This document shows, in pieces, positions 1 to 9,789 of a DNA stretch of 28,802 nucleotides (its first letter is position 1; each line of letters begins with the position of its first letter). The notes under the pieces were generated by a model. That model had not been told where the DNA came from and did not search any database. It was given only the letters and a program-made list of their open reading frames with translations. Source of the stretch: Byssochlamys sp. IMV 00236 (Eukaryota; Ascomycota; Eurotiomycetes; Eurotiales; Thermoascaceae); contig MSJH02000209.1 in the NCBI GenBank assembly GCA_001931875.2, positions 1 through 28,802 of the forward strand. The letters run 5' to 3'. Position numbers and translations under genes: made by a program.

Positions 1-325
1 CAACATATCCAATCTACTTTGCCACTATCTGCCAAACTCTATCAAGCTCTACTACAGGTCGCTGCTTCTCTATGCTGGATCGCTCCGAGATGTTCCTATT
101 GTTATGGCTCTGTCTCTACAGCTGATGAACGGCCCGTAAACCCTCCCTCCCCCTACTGCTGAGCTCGGCGGTTGCGATGCTCCAAAGGTTCAATATTCCG
201 ATGTCTCCACGGTCATCACCCCTTCCAAAACGCTTCGTCCTAGGTACCTAGAAGTGCACTCTTTGTACGTTGAAGCACCTCTTTCGTTGAATTTACCGTG
301 GTATGGTTTTGAGATTGACTTTTAA
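1..325 (+). pseudogene. Broken coding-like segment at left edge
   Basis: This stretch is richer in G and C than the DNA after it and reads like decayed coding sequence. Frame 1 is open from the window edge to a TGA at 160-162 (53 codons, including a CSYC cysteine pair). Frame 2 is open from 140 to a TAA at 323-325 (61 codons, ending LPWYGFEIDF). The two overlap near 140-160, as expected if one frame was broken by an indel. There is no start codon in view, so only the 3' end would be present. It abuts the dispersed repeat that starts by 428, so it may be the tail of a mobile-element protein; I recognise no domain. The family is unknown. Confidence 0.3.
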
Positions 326-427
326 TTTGAGATTTGAGACTTGAGTACTTTTTTTTCATGGAGGGCTTACACCTAGTAGTCTTCTGGCATGCAGTCTATG
401 GTTCTAGTCATCTTGGGTTTGAAAGTC

Positions 428-1080
428 AGTGATAATGTGACCATCTGGACTTATGGAAAGAAAAAAGAAGAAATCTCTCTGCTTGGCTATCAAAAACAAA
501 AAGTCTCTACTTGCTCTCTAAACTTGACTATCAAAACAAAAATCTCTACTTATTCAAAACGCTCTCTCTTTAAAAATCAAACTATTGATTACTCTAATAA
601 AAAATTTATTTTGTTACTCCCACACTTTGACTTTTTGTTCTTTAATCTTAATAAAATATATTCACTTGATGCAATTTTCTTTGTCTCTGATAATCCAAGG
701 AAACAACAGTTTAATGATTTTTTCATATGCATCATTATGAATCAGTTTGGATGATATTCACTATATAACCTCACATAGGTAGTTCTCATTAGTGACATGC
801 CATATATTAATGTCAGTCTGTGCTATACAAACTTACAAGCGTTCTTCTAGGCTCTCAGATTCACATCCATGTATCGTCTTTGAGTATTGTGCCATCAAAT
901 TTTTTTCATTGACGGAACGTATTCCTTGTATAATAGATCTTCATCTAAATGTGTTGACGATCTATTGAAAATACGAAAAAAAAAAATGCTTTCTTCTGCA
1001 TCTTCACTACCAAAAGACAGGCTCTTCTTGCTCTATATTTTCATATTTAACACATATCCTTACAGAGTTGAAGAGTGGTC
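428..1080 (+). repeat. Dispersed repeat, left copy (inverted partner at right edge)
   Basis: Positions 428 to about 1043 are almost identical to the reverse complement of about 28185-28802. The alignment is colinear without gaps from 428 to 850. A run of 11 A's near 976-986 has 9 in the partner, and a G at about 891 is A there. Similarity fades between about 1045 and 1080. Because the right copy is cut by the window end, the true left limit of the repeat may lie before 428. Both copies hold the same open frame (over 100 identical residues, rich in Lys, Ile and Phe) with no recognisable domain. No terminal inverted repeats or target-site duplication were found. The best reading is two copies of a mobile or other dispersed element. 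Confidence 0.85.
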
Positions 1081-2005
1081 CCTGATAGTATAGGACATAT
1101 TTATGAAGAAACTCCAGGTGGTTCATCTCTCAGTTGTACTTTTATGTCATAATTCATTATAAATCCACGCATAAGCTGATTCTTTTTTTTATCACATTAC
1201 ATTTCTTCTAATTTTATATAAATATCCTCATTTATTTTCTTTTAATAAAAACTTTGATCAATTGTCACATTATTCTTATTGTCCTTAGGCTATCCGTCTA
1301 TTCCCCTTTTCTCTATTCATCTATACTTGCCGCCAATCGTCTCGCTCTTACCTTATAAGTCCTATTCTCTATAGATCAATATTCAAGCCCTTAGCACCAT
1401 TCTGTCTTGTCTATATCAGTTGTACTATCCAGCGCCCTAATCCCTCCTCCCCCTTACTAGCTGAAAATATAACTCATTACAAGATTGTAACGCAAATAGA
1501 ATCGCCTTCAGCTCTTGAACAATCAGTTTGTAATTGCATTTGAAGTCGATCGTAAGCTCCAAATTGTCCGCTTTAATTGGTTTTTTTTTTTTTACAAGAC
1601 GAGAAAATGTCAAGTGACAAGGAACATGGCTCACTAATAAATTCAGATTCAACAAAGAGATTAGGAATCTTTGTTAGACTTTGACAATGAGGTTCAGTGT
1701 CGGTGAAAAAGAGATGATAAACGGAGAATGAACTTGTAAACAAGCACACAGACTATAGACATTACTCTTTCTTTTATATCTTTTCAGTATAGAACTCTAC
1801 TGGAGCTTTTATATATATATCAAAAGAAACAAGTATAGATCTATTGGTCAATAGATTCATAAAGAGTTTAGAAAAAGGACATTGTTCTTTATCCATTGCT
1901 GAAATAAAAACTCAAACCTATCCGAAAAAGCGCGACACGGTTAAATTCTTTTTCTTTCTTCCTTTTATTATTTAAATCAAACTCGAAATATCTTTTCATT
2001 TACTA
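1081..2005. other. AT-rich intergenic stretch
   Basis: No convincing gene was seen. A 72-codon minus-strand frame at 1437-1655 has no start context, splice partner or recognisable motif. The last 100 bases before the Aim32-like ATG are T/C-rich and probably hold its promoter and 5' leader. Confidence 0.6.
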
Positions 2006-2920
2006 ATGTTGCGTAGAGCACTCATATGTCGTAGAAGATTGTATTCTACCATCCCTTTTGATGATAAACCATTCAAATTTTCAAGGTTTGAACCATGCTG
2101 TCCCGATAGTGCCAAAGTAGCAGCAAATGGATATGTACCATGTCAGGCACATCCTATACCTGACGTACTAGGCAGAAAAATAGAGATTCATGAACCTATG
2201 GTACGTCCTAGTGGCTTACGACATGTGGTCGCGTGCATTGGTCCTGATGCTCTAGAATGGACAAGGGCAAAAGTAGAAGCGCACCGTGGAGGCATCATTC
2301 ATTCAATAGATCACTTAAAGAACAGATGGTTAAAAGAGAACAGATCTACACACGATGATAAAGCCATCTTGTCTACCGTTGCAGATCGACCGGCTTCTTC
2401 TAAAACGACAGACATTATCGTATTTCCAGAATTCAAGATTTACAAGGATGTAAATCCTAACCACTTAGAGACATTTTATCCTGTTCTAGACACGATGTGG
2501 AAAGATGCATCCTCCAGTTTACCCAAACATGTTGAGTGTGATGATATGCAAGCAGATGCATTCATTTTAGTCTGCACCCATGGACGCAGAGATATGCGAT
2601 GTGGTCGAATTGGACCATTGATTGTAGAAGAATTTGAAAGGGTTATTCGAGAGAAAGGATTAACCGGAAAAATAGAAGTGTGGGGTACAAGTCATTTTGG
2701 AGGTAATATCAAATGTTATTTTTGATAACAAGGATTCATCTTGTTCTGTTTAGGACATAAATTTGCTGGAAATGTTATTATACATCAACGTGGTTTAGGT
2801 GGTCACATGTATGGGAATGTTAGGCAATGTCATGTTGCAGACATTGTGGATAGACACATCATTCATCAAAGAGTAATAAAGGACCTTTGGAGGGGACAAG
2901 TCACTCCTATCCAGTTGTAA
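2006..2920 (+). CDS. Aim32/Apd1-like thioredoxin-fold [2Fe-2S] protein
   Basis: Two exons, 2006-2702 and 2754-2920, joined across a 51-bp GT-AG intron, give 287 aa. The family (sucrase/ferredoxin-like; yeast Aim32 and Apd1) binds a [2Fe-2S] cluster through two Cys and two His in a C-terminal thioredoxin-like domain. Here the ligands are C190 and C199 in CTHGRRDMRCG and H230 and H234 in SHFGGHKFAGN. The intron falls between the codons for the two His, and splicing restores the GGHKFAGN signature exactly. The N-terminus (MLRRALICRRRLYST) is rich in Arg and hydroxylated residues without acids, like a mitochondrial presequence. That favours the Aim32 branch, linked in yeast to redox control of matrix and intermembrane-space import, over cytosolic Apd1. 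The Rabin/Sec2-type gene starts 119 bp downstream on the same strand. Confidence 0.9.
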
Positions 2921-3039
2921 TCACGTGTAGTTTCATTTCATGTACACGCCTTAGGGAGTTAAATTGTTTTTTCTCTTTCTCTCTTTCTCTTTTTACTCTT
3001 TGTTTATTATTGTTCATTTTATTTTATAATAATAACGGA
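2921..3039 (+). promoter_or_regulatory. Pyrimidine-rich leader of the Rabin/Sec2-type gene
   Basis: The short gap holds a CT-rich run (about 2966-3000) and then a T/A-rich stretch ending at the ATG at 3040. Similar CT tracts precede the starts at 7142 (minus) and 21936, so they look like a local core-promoter or 5'-UTR feature. An in-frame ATG at 2887 overlaps the upstream gene and would add a hydrophobic low-complexity leader, so I chose 3040. Confidence 0.4.
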
Positions 3040-4742
3040 ATGGATCCTACAAAGCAACATGGCAAAGTAAAAGACGAAGAAATTGCAAACTTGTATTCCA
3101 GTCTACAAGCTGTTATTGAAAGACCACTTCCGAGTAACAATAATAATAATAATAATAATACAAAAAGTGCCGATGAGGCCAAGTTCATTCCTCCACCTCC
3201 ATCACTACCCATCTCACCAAGCTCCTCTTCTCCGATCATCCAATTAAAGCCAGCAGCGACGACTTCACTTACAACGCCAAGAGACAGCAATCTTGATTGT
3301 CCTTGCCAAAAGATTATTGACAAACAAGATATCAGACATTGTGCTCTGTGTCGTTCAACTATACCTATCATCGAAGAGCTGTTGTCCGAAAAGAATAACC
3401 ATGAAAATGAAATTGCTATACTCGAGGAGCAGTTGAAACATGAACAATCCAGGATTGCTGAGCAAATGGAATCTATCAAAGAGCTCAACAGTCGTTTAGA
3501 GCAGGTCACCTTAGAATTAGATGATAAAACAGCCAAGTTTCAAGCATTACAAAGTGATATGGAATTATTGAATGATAAATACGTAGATGAAATTGAACGA
3601 GTAGCAGAAATACAACATTCAAAAGATATGGTTGAAAGTGAACTTGAAGATTTATCACGACGTCTATTTGAAGAAGCTAACGGTATGGTTGCTAATGAAA
3701 AAAGAGAAAAACACAACTTGGAAATAGCACATAAGCACTTGGAAAATCAACTACAAGAGACAAGAGAAAGATTGGCAGCTGAGCAGATGCAGCTGAAAGA
3801 ACTACGAAAGAGAATGGAAGAAATGATGAAAAATAATACTAGCGAAGATAACAGCGATATGCCCAAGACACCAGATCATGTCAAAGATATTACTGCTTTA
3901 TTATCCGAAAAGATGTCACAGCCATTGAATGGAAAACATATCGAAATTGATTCACTCATGTTGGAAGAATTTAAAGAATTTGTTGAAACAGGAAAATCAG
4001 TGCCTCTTAAAAAGATTCATTCAATACCATTCATGAAGAACTGTCAAGAAGAGGATGTCGAAGCCTGTCTTCGGTTTGGTCCAAATTCTCGATTGTCAGC
4101 ACGCAAGGTTAATGAAGCGATTGCATTAAATAGCTGCTTCATTGAAGAGGCTCCTCAAGGATTCGCAGAAGAACAAGCCAAGAGACTAGTAAGCGAGAAT
4201 CCGTTGAAGATTTCGGCAGCCAAATCAATGATGTGGGAAAGATTTAGTAATAGCAATAATCAAGCAACAGTTTTTAGTGGGTGTCAAGCATGTGGAAGGA
4301 ACGACGGCACAGCATTGCCTTACCGCTTTAGAATATCTTACTTTGATGACTGGGCATGTATTGATCGATTTTGCCGTGATAGACTGGTGGCTGTTTGTGA
4401 ATTTTATGTGTTGATTAGAAATATAAGACAAGGCTTATATAGTAATAGAAGTATACCAGACCTTTATCAAGAAGCTATGCGTTTACGATTACAAATGTTT
4501 TATGCAAGGTATGTAATATATATATGCATTGTATATACTCTTGTACTCATTTAGTCTATAGAATGGGTGCTTTACCATGGACTTTACAAACCTCAGACTC
4601 AAATGATGAACCCAAAGTGATCACCTCAGAGTCTTGTCCTCTACCAAAAACTGAAAAAGTCATAGATGATAACAATGTTCGAAGAGGAAGCTTAAATATC
4701 GTTCAATCGTCTACCCAAGAAACAAAGAATGAAGAAGAATAA
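3040..4742 (+). CDS. Rabin8/Sec2-type Rab guanine-nucleotide exchange factor
   Basis: Exons 3040-4508 and 4562-4742 (53-bp intron) give 549 aa. Proteins of this family activate the secretory Rab (Sec4 in yeast, Rab8 in animals) on post-Golgi vesicles. A Ser/Pro/Asn-rich N-terminus (residues 33-80) leads to cysteine pairs at 87/89 and 101/104. A long coiled coil follows (about 110-265) containing the Sec2 GEF signature LEDLSRRLFEEANGMVANEK (202-221). The C-terminal part (about 390-510) resembles the end of animal Rabin8/Rab3IP: FSGCQACG, DRFCRDRLVAVCEFYVLIRN and an LYQEAMRLRLQMF helix. It is thus fuller than yeast Sec2, which has diverged there. Splicing at AG|gtatgt and tatag| joins FYAR to MGALPW in frame, while the nearer AG at 4553-4554 would give a stop. 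Confidence 0.9.
3136..3159 (+). repeat. AAT/AAC trinucleotide run encoding eight Asn
   Basis: One AAC and seven AAT codons encode residues 33-40 of the Rabin/Sec2-type protein. It is a simple repeat inside a low-complexity linker and could vary in length between strains. Confidence 0.9.
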
Positions 4743-4954
4743 TATACTTTTTTTTTTCTCTTGTACATATTTTATCCTACATTCGAAAACAAAAAAAAAA
4801 GAAGCTATCGAGAAGATATGTTTTAAGCAAAAAAGCATTCAAGGATAAGAGCGTTCAAAAAATATTAGCATAAAGCAAAATAAAGAGGAAATTCCCCTTT
4901 TAGAAAAAAGTCACTTTGCCCAAACAAAAAAAGACATCTTTTCTCAACTAAATC

Positions 4955-6379
4955 ATGGTGTGGGGAGGAAATGACGGTGCTGTTGATCAGTGGGTAAAGC
5001 AACTGGAAAGCAACGATCCTAAGCTTGTATCTCTCCATATTCTGAGCTTTCGTCGACTTTCAACAAAGGATCTAGCAAGAATTTTCCAAGCGATTGCACA
5101 CAACACAGTACTTAAAGAACTTTATATTTCTGGACACGCTCTTGATGCGGAATGTATGGATCAATTAAGCGAAGCATTAACTCTAAATGAAACACTTGAA
5201 ACGTTAAACCTCGGAAACGCTACCTTTGGCAAGGATCCTGTCCTTTTTGCCTCATTCTGCGAAGGATTGGCTGCTAATGAAGGACTGATCAAGCTTGATT
5301 TAGAAAATAAGGGATTGTTGTCAAACACAGACGATCAATATAAAGCAGTGCAGTTACTAGCGGACAGCTTAGCCAAGAATAGTCGTCTAGAAGAAATTAA
5401 CTTGGCAAGAAATGGATTAGACGACAGAGCCATCAAAACTCTTTCACCTGTGCTCACAAAACTTTTACGTGTCAATTTGGCCATGAATAAGATTGGGCCC
5501 GAAGGTGCAGACAGTCTTTCACAAGTGGTCAATAATAACGATAGTAGACTAGAGGATCTTGATTTATCAGACAACCCACTGCTGAGCGGTGCAGCCGTGT
5601 TGGCTTCTGCATTGGCTCATAATAAACATATCCGTAAACTGAAGATGATGGACGTAGTATCTGATATGGAAGAGGAAATAAGCTTACCTCCACCAGCTAT
5701 GGAACAAACAGAAGGCAAACTAACAGAAGAAGACATCAGAAAGAACGATCCTGCGAGAACAATACACGGTAATGCATTGGTAATTGCTCTTGGTCAGGCA
5801 CTGGCTACAAACAAAACACTTACACATGTATGCTTGGATAACAACAGTATCGAATCAAGTGCACTCCAGCTTTTATCGTGTTATCTGTCGGAATCTGGGG
5901 TACAGGAATTAAAACTTCGCCAGAATCAAATTGATGATGAAGGCGCTACCCTTCTTGCTAAGGGCACAACAAATAGCCTTCGCCGTCTAGAGCTAGGAGA
6001 GAATGCCGTTCAGGCCAAAGGTTTTGGAATATTGCTGGATACGAACTTAGAATATCTGGGATTGTTTGGAAACGCCATCGGTGGATTTGGTGAAAGCTCT
6101 GAATCACTACCGGCATTAAGGGAGAGTGGTATTAAGCATCTTGACATTGGCTGTAACCAAATCGTTCATCAAGATTTAGAAGCCATGGTAGATGTATTAC
6201 TCAAGGATGGAGTACCGAAGCTCCAATTGTTAGAGATGGGAGGAAATGTTCAAGATAAAGAAATAGATGCTTGGGAGACGACATTAAAGAGATTATTGGA
6301 TGAACGTAAAATGGACATCATTTGGAAGAGACAGCCAACTCAAATGGAAAGTGTCCCTCCTCCTCCTACTAATCTATAA
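4955..6379 (+). CDS. Leucine-rich-repeat protein, ribonuclease-inhibitor type
   Basis: A single exon of 474 codons. About twelve LRRs of the ribonuclease-inhibitor/RanGAP type fill residues 45-440, with cores such as LKELYISGHAL, LEEINLARNGL, LEDLDLSDNPL, VQELKLRQNQI and IKHLDIGCNQI, each followed by a helix. A charged insertion (about 232-265, Glu- and Pro-rich) interrupts the array after the repeat ending LKMMDV. Such arrays form a horseshoe for protein binding; no NACHT, F-box or other catalytic domain is attached. The acidic tail typical of RanGAP (Rna1) is missing, so I do not call it RanGAP. No signal peptide or membrane segment is seen, so it is probably intracellular. The ATG at 4955 is preceded by an A-rich leader. 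The partner is unknown. Confidence 0.85.
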   Translation: MVWGGNDGAVDQWVKQLESNDPKLVSLHILSFRRLSTKDLARIFQAIAHNTVLKELYISGHALDAECMDQLSEALTLNETLETLNLGNATFGKDPVLFASFCEGLAANEGLIKLDLENKGLLSNTDDQYKAVQLLADSLAKNSRLEEINLARNGLDDRAIKTLSPVLTKLLRVNLAMNKIGPEGADSLSQVVNNNDSRLEDLDLSDNPLLSGAAVLASALAHNKHIRKLKMMDVVSDMEEEISLPPPAMEQTEGKLTEEDIRKNDPARTIHGNALVIALGQALATNKTLTHVCLDNNSIESSALQLLSCYLSESGVQELKLRQNQIDDEGATLLAKGTTNSLRRLELGENAVQAKGFGILLDTNLEYLGLFGNAIGGFGESSESLPALRESGIKHLDIGCNQIVHQDLEAMVDVLLKDGVPKLQLLEMGGNVQDKEIDAWETTLKRLLDERKMDIIWKRQPTQMESVPPPPTNL

Positions 6380-6878
6380 CTATCAAATATACAATAGATT
6401 GTGGTTTTCTCATCCTATAAGTTTATGAATAAATTGTATTCAATAGTAAAGCTAAAGAAGTACTAATTCAAGAATCATCAGTTCATACTAGGAAAGCATC
6501 TGCGTATACTGATTATTAATTTGTCTTATGAAGGAGCTCTTTTCAACTGAAAAGTTTTGATTAGCATTGACCCAGTAATTTAACGAATAGACTCTTAATA
6601 CATAATAACAAAGTGCAATACAAAAATAAGTGTTAATATCACCATAAAGTGCATTATTTTAATATAATGTACCATGCATAAGTCTCAATAGTCATGATTG
6701 ATCCACTAATAACCCTGGTTTGTAATAATAAGCTCTCTCTCTCTCTTTCATCTTAAAGATATAATATACATCTGTATGACAAGCTCAAACTGCAAACAAT
6801 CTGCAGGGCGATGTGAATGTGGCCATCTTTTCAATCGAAGATTACTATTTTTAGATTGAATAATTTTATTTTTACATT
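6380..6878. other. 3' intergenic region between convergent genes
   Basis: AT-rich DNA between the LRR stop and the end of the small reverse gene, presumably holding both 3' UTRs. It contains a short CT microsatellite near 6732-6748. No gene was seen. Confidence 0.6.
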
Positions 6879-7142
6879 TTATTGTATATTTGTATATGAT
6901 TCGGATGTCTTGTTCTGTTCGAGTGCGATTGATTTTCTCTTTTTAGCCTTTTTTAAATAACACACGGTGGCAGTCCATAAGTAGATCTTCTGTGGCGCCG
7001 AGATATAAATCCCATTTTGATAATTAGCCTTGTAATAATCTTTATTTTTAAATTCAAAGTCTGACTGTGTTTCTCTTCTTCTTGTATATTTGTTCACTTG
7101 ATGCAACTCATATTGTGTGCGTAACTTTTCAATAAATCCCAT
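6879..7142 (-). CDS. Small basic protein of unknown function (87 aa)
   Basis: A single minus-strand frame begins AACAATGGG at 7142 and ends at TAA 6879-6881. Support for a real gene: a good ATG context, a strongly CT-rich 60-base leader just upstream (seen on the plus strand as GA repeats near 7172-7190), and a polar composition unlike translated AT-rich noise. The first 45 residues ([15 protein letters not shown], then TRRRETQ and [13 protein letters not shown]) are rich in Tyr, Lys and Arg. The C-terminal half (about residues 52-75) holds a short hydrophobic patch, [16 protein letters not shown]. No signal peptide is evident. I do not recognise a family. Divergent orientation from the next island does not suggest a role. 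Confidence 0.5.
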   Translation of the reverse strand: MGFIEKLRTQYELHQVNKYTRRRETQSDFEFKNKDYYKANYQNGIYISAPQKIYLWTATVCYLKKAKKRKSIALEQNKTSESYTNIQ

Positions 7143-7578
7143 TGTTAAAAAAGGGAAAACAAGAATTAGAGAAAAGAGAGAGAGAGAGAAATAAACAAAA
7201 AAAAAGGGAGAAGTTAGCTTTTATAAGGCATATAAAGAAATGTAGGAGAAGAGAGATTGTTGCATATATTTAAAAGAAGCCATTGATCTCTTTCATTAAT
7301 ACAATCAAAATCGACTAAGCATTTGGTTTATTTGCTTCTATACAATCACATTTTATTCTTTTGTGATTGTCCCTGCATTTAGCAATAAAGAAGCTATTTT
7401 TGAATTGTTTATGCCCTAGCTTATCTATGCAATTAAGCCAACTTTTTTTTCTCCTTGTTTTATGGCTTTTTTTTTCCCTCTTTGACCAATTGAATACTAA
7501 TGCCATAAACAGCAATACTCGTGTTAGTTGTGTTACACTGTTCATTGTATCATAAGAAATATCATCCTTAGAAACGAC
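7143..7578. other. Intergenic stretch with GA/CT-rich tract
   Basis: The part next to 7142 is a purine-rich run on the plus strand (CT-rich on the minus strand), the likely promoter and leader of the small reverse gene. The rest is T-rich. Short open frames on both strands near 7315-7555 overlap each other and look accidental. Confidence 0.5.
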
Positions 7579-8370
7579 CTATCCCCCTTTTGTTTCGCTC
7601 CTTTTATGACATTTAGCGCATTGAGCTTGCCACTTAAATTGCCGCTTCCAATTTACAGTTCCTGTTACAGACATTGAACATGAGCATATTATTTCTTTAA
7701 AAAGGTGATCAGGGGCATGTTGTTGATGAGCCGATGGATCTTGTTGATAAGAAGCCTCCAAAAGACCTATCTTTACGATGTATCTAGTCGCAGATGAATG
7801 AAGTGGGGATATACACATTGTATTCTAATGACAAGGAAACAACGTTTTTCTCTAGCAAATGCCCAAGTGCTTCTGCCGCTGCGAGACAGTGAAGTATTCA
7901 CATTCGTGCAGTCCAGAGACGGGTCAAACGCAATTGTCACGGGCCCTGAAAGCATTTTCGACAAGAAAAAATCAGGTTGACGTCGTACTCTTGGAAAGAT
8001 GGGGAGTCCTTCTGCTGCTTTAACTGAAGTGGAAGAAAATTTGACGCTATATTTTGTTGATCTCAATGTTTCTCAAAGTACTGTTGTGTCTCATTCAATT
8101 CATACATTTCATCCGTCAGAAGTATGCATTCCCGTTGCTTCAGCAATGACATGTGGGTAGATGTAGCAAACAACTCCCTGGAGGTCTGCATCCACTTTGA
8201 GACTGCAGTTGGTACACACAAAGTGTTGATACCGTCGTTTTGTCGACACAATGGGTTGAATGGATGGATGAATGTTTAGACGTTAGACTCTTTATAATAT
8301 CACCATAAGCAAGTGCAATATACTCGCTGTGATGTAGTCGAAATAATATTAAAGATAAATGTAGATACAT
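7579..8370 (-). pseudogene. Unresolved Cys-containing coding-like island, frames broken
   Basis: GC content rises here and minus-strand frames stay open in a relay. Frame A (8251 to about 7940) reads through SRELFATSTHMSLLKQ and DEMYELNETQQYFEKH, meets one TGA, then continues with FSCRKCFQG. Frame B (8066-7773) has GPVTIAFDPSLDC. Frame C (7818-7579) ends CSCSMSVTGTVNWKRQ, then CAKCHKRS. Cys pairs (CRKC, CSC, CAKC) recur and suggest zinc binding. No set of GT-AG introns that I tried joins the frames cleanly. It is either a decayed gene or a multi-exon gene I could not splice. Plus-strand frames at 7798-8160 and about 8080-8280 are also partly open, so even the strand is uncertain. No family was recognised. 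Confidence 0.3.
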
Positions 8371-8510
8371 GTCGATGAGTCTCTATACAGCCTCTTTATT
8401 ATAAATAAGGCGAAAGAAAGAGAAAGCCTATTATTACAAACGGTATCATTTTATATGCAAACAGAATTATTAAGTGCATTAATCATGATACTAAACAAAT
8501 GGGCCTGATG

Positions 8511-8940
8511 TCAAGTTATCGATAATGAGGGTTGCTCTATTCTGTTCACACTCGTCACAGGTTTGTCTTTGGCAAGCATAGAGAGTCGCTTCTTTTTCCA
8601 GTAGGTGTGTTGGTTGTTGGCGCCATTGGCAAGTGGTGCACCTGTTGTAGTAGTAAAGTGGGCTTCCTGTATAAAACCAGGATCGTCATCCAAATACGCC
8701 TGCGTGTCAATATATCCAAATCATAGTTGCTTTGCAGATGTATGAAAAGAAAGAGAGAGAGATCTTTGAAGGCAGCATAAGGCGAATTAGTTGAGCTTGT
8801 CTTCTCTTTAGTATCGGTATGCTTTACAAATTTAACCTTTCTTAAAGCCCTCAATATTTTTACTCTTTGCGCCCAGAATGGGCTTTTAGTCTCCTTACAT
8901 GATTGATCTGAAACTATCATGCGCCCCAATTGGGTCATAA
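8511..8940 (-). other. Possible two-exon reverse gene, unresolved
   Basis: A minus-strand frame starting at the ATG near 8938 (MTQLGRMIVSDQS, then FWAQRVKILRALRKVKFVKH) runs to about 8760. A second frame (QAYLDDDPGFIQEAHF through KKKRLSMLAKDKPVTSV) runs from a CAG acceptor-like site near 8705 to a TGA at 8511-8513. A CT-rich run between them (about 8745-8765) looks like an intron polypyrimidine tract. I could not fix the donor. The second piece is polar and Thr/Lys-rich, as expected for a protein C-terminus. No domain was recognised. It may belong with the island at 7579-8370 or be a separate small gene. Confidence 0.25.
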
Positions 8941-9093
8941 ATAAAAAAAAAACAGCTCTCTCTTTAACCGTAGAGCTGCAATGTAACAAGATGATTCATG
9001 ATAAATCCGGAATTGCAGCCAAAAAGAAGGATTTCTTGGCGGAAACACAAATTTTGCTGTAATGCAAAAGTGGTGCCTGTGTGGCTAGTGGAA

Positions 9094-9101
9094 TATAAAT
9101 A
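9094..9101 (+). promoter_or_regulatory. TATA-box-like element of the CYSTM gene
   Basis: TATAAATA lies 63 bases upstream of the ATG at 9157, with a T-rich leader between. Spacing and sequence fit a TATA box, but no start-site data are available. Confidence 0.45.
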
Positions 9102-9156
9102 GCATCGTTTTTTATTTTATTCTTTTTTATTTTTATACACATAATATATACATACT

Positions 9157-9488
9157 ATGAATAATAATCAAGGACAATACTACGCCTCTCCCCCACAACA
9201 AGGAGGCTATTACCCACCGCCTCAACAAGGAGGATATTATCAACCAGCGTAAATATATATACATATTATGTTGATTATTAAGGTTCTTTATTAACCTTTA
9301 AGGGGAAACATTATAGCCCACCACCACAGACAATTGTAGTACAACAACAACCTCCTAAGGAAGATCATTCATGCTGTTGGGGATGGTGAGTATATTTAAT
9401 CTGTATATACAACAACGGATATTCATGTCTTCCGTTGTATAGTTTACTAGCAATGTGTTTCTGTTGTGCGCTAGAAGAAATATGTTAA
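9157..9488 (+). CDS. CYSTM cysteine-rich transmembrane mini-protein
   Basis: Exons 9157-9248, 9317-9385 and 9443-9488 (introns of 68 and 57 bp) encode 68 aa. The N-terminal half is Gln/Gly/Tyr/Pro-rich (repeats of PPQQGGYYP). The end is SCCWGCLLAMCFCCALEEIC, the cysteine-rich transmembrane module known from small eukaryotic tail-anchored proteins, some linked to stress tolerance and the plasma membrane. Seven Cys lie in residues 50-68. Every junction had to be chosen by phase: exon 1 reaches a stop two codons after the intron start, and exon 2 uses the acceptor at 9315-9316 because the nearer AG at 9301-9302 leads to a stop. Final splicing at TG|gtgagt makes the central Cys54. The gene is too small and split to show as a long frame. 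It is convergent with separase. Confidence 0.88.
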
Positions 9489-9789
9489 AAAATATCTCAG
9501 AAAGAAAAAAGAAAATTGTGAAACTGGAAACTGGGTAAACGGGAACTGTTAAAGTTCCTTCTCCTTGTATCGTGCTTTGTATTGTAATTATATTTAATAA
9601 AATCATAAACAGAATGAGAGTATCTCGTTGTTATTACCGTAAGAGTACTTGATGTTATGTATTGATGTCTTTTGTGAAATAAACGCTTATCATCGAGATT
9701 CGTACAGTAATAAATAGCGCATTGGGCTGAGAAAGCTTTACTATTTTATTTTTTAAGGCTTTTAGCGCAATTGTATGATGAATAAAGAA

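Noticed and set aside
389..754. 121-codon open frame inside the left repeat
   Set aside because: It lies in low-complexity AT-rich repeat DNA and has Lys/Ile/Phe/Ser-rich content with no domain. The identical frame in the right copy only reflects the duplicated DNA.
3024..3536. 170-codon minus-strand frame opposite the Rabin/Sec2-type gene
   Set aside because: It is the antisense shadow of a well-supported coding exon; its Leu run comes from the Asn-coding AAT repeat.
4955..6379. RanGAP (Rna1) assignment for the LRR protein
   Set aside because: The repeat type fits, but the acidic C-terminal tail and the usual N-terminal catalytic context are not seen, and a charged insertion interrupts the array.
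9355..9606. 83-codon minus-strand frame over the CYSTM gene
   Set aside because: It overlaps the last two CYSTM exons, whose Cys module is clearly conserved on the plus strand.
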